Assembly: GCA_035294265.1 (NCBI GenBank)
Contig: DATGLK010000004.1
Coordinates: forward strand, 18,277-82,276
Source of the DNA: Candidatus Binataceae bacterium
GTDB lineage: Bacteria > Desulfobacterota > Binatia > Binatales > Binataceae
Direction: 5' to 3'
DNA length: 64,000 bases
Shown: piece after piece, positions 63,967 to 64,000 of the stretch
Numbering within the stretch: the first letter of the stretch is position 1
Layout: each line of letters opens with the position of its first letter
Position numbers and translations under genes: made by a program
The notes under the pieces: model-generated
The model's database searches: none
What the model was told of the DNA's origin: nothing
What the model saw: the letters and a program-made list of their open reading frames with translations, nothing else

Positions 63967-64000
63967 CAAGAACATCCACAGCGGCCAAGGTGCGGCTCCT

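Overview
This is a high-GC (by eye), gene-dense bacterial chromosome segment from a Gram-negative organism. Outer-membrane barrels, lipoproteins, multihaem c-type cytochromes, a lytic transglycosylase and an L,D-transpeptidase show the diderm envelope. The gene mix (porin plus multihaem cytochromes, imuA-imuB-dnaE2, mdh-sucC-sucD-ndk, Rieske and extradiol dioxygenases) would fit a free-living soil or sediment lineage of the broad deltaproteobacterial/Desulfobacterota/Binatota kind. That placement is an inference from gene content only. I see no phage, insertion sequence or CRISPR array; one tRNA (Val, UAC) is present.

Layout. 0-6 kb: secreted gamma-glutamyltransferase, aldo/keto reductase, an SDR, a long empty spacer and a BamA-like outer-membrane protein. 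5.9-11.4 kb: SOS-type mutasome operon imuA-imuB-dnaE2 (minus strand). 11.6-12.7 kb: FkbM methyltransferase and tRNA-Val. 12.9-26.6 kb: the most interesting block, a redox cluster mostly on the minus strand. In transcription order it encodes a protein with two cyclic-nucleotide-binding domains fused to four Fe-S cysteine motifs, a membrane b-type cytochrome, a 9-10-haem c-type cytochrome joined to (or frameshifted from) an FAD/NAD(P) reductase, a 16-20 strand-type outer-membrane barrel candidate, a 1234-residue ten-haem cytochrome with a seven-repeat LVIVD propeller, and a CHASE2-class III nucleotide cyclase. A tetrahaem c554-like cytochrome lies on the plus strand in the middle. Together these could carry electrons from cytoplasmic NAD(P)H or ferredoxin through both membranes, with gating by a cyclic nucleotide. 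This is the best candidate for an undescribed system. 26.7-31.9 kb: plus-strand surface genes (tandem HbpS/GlcG-like lipoprotein, FecR-domain protein, small envelope protein, Thr/Pro-linker propeller lipoprotein).

32-40.8 kb: ordinary accessory and housekeeping genes (cupin, VOC, SDR, FmdB zinc ribbon, Rieske oxygenase, rlmE, UvrD/PcrA helicase, LysM L,D-transpeptidase, LigB-type dioxygenase). 40.9-43.8 kb: cobB-cobQ of cobamide synthesis. 44-48.4 kb: unknown secreted protein, then the mdh-sucC-sucD-ndk operon. 48.5-51.7 kb: a large secreted propeller protein and a MltD-like transglycosylase. 51.8-61.4 kb: an eight-gene pentose-phosphate operon (tkt, gnd, zwf, HAD phosphatase, tal, pgi, DUF2090 aldolase-like, rpiA) with stop/start overlaps; pgl and rpe are absent. 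61.8-64 kb: two overlapping glycosyltransferases, probably lipopolysaccharide or glycan synthesis, running to the window edge.

Limits: all family calls are from reading motifs and architecture; no database search or structure prediction was run.
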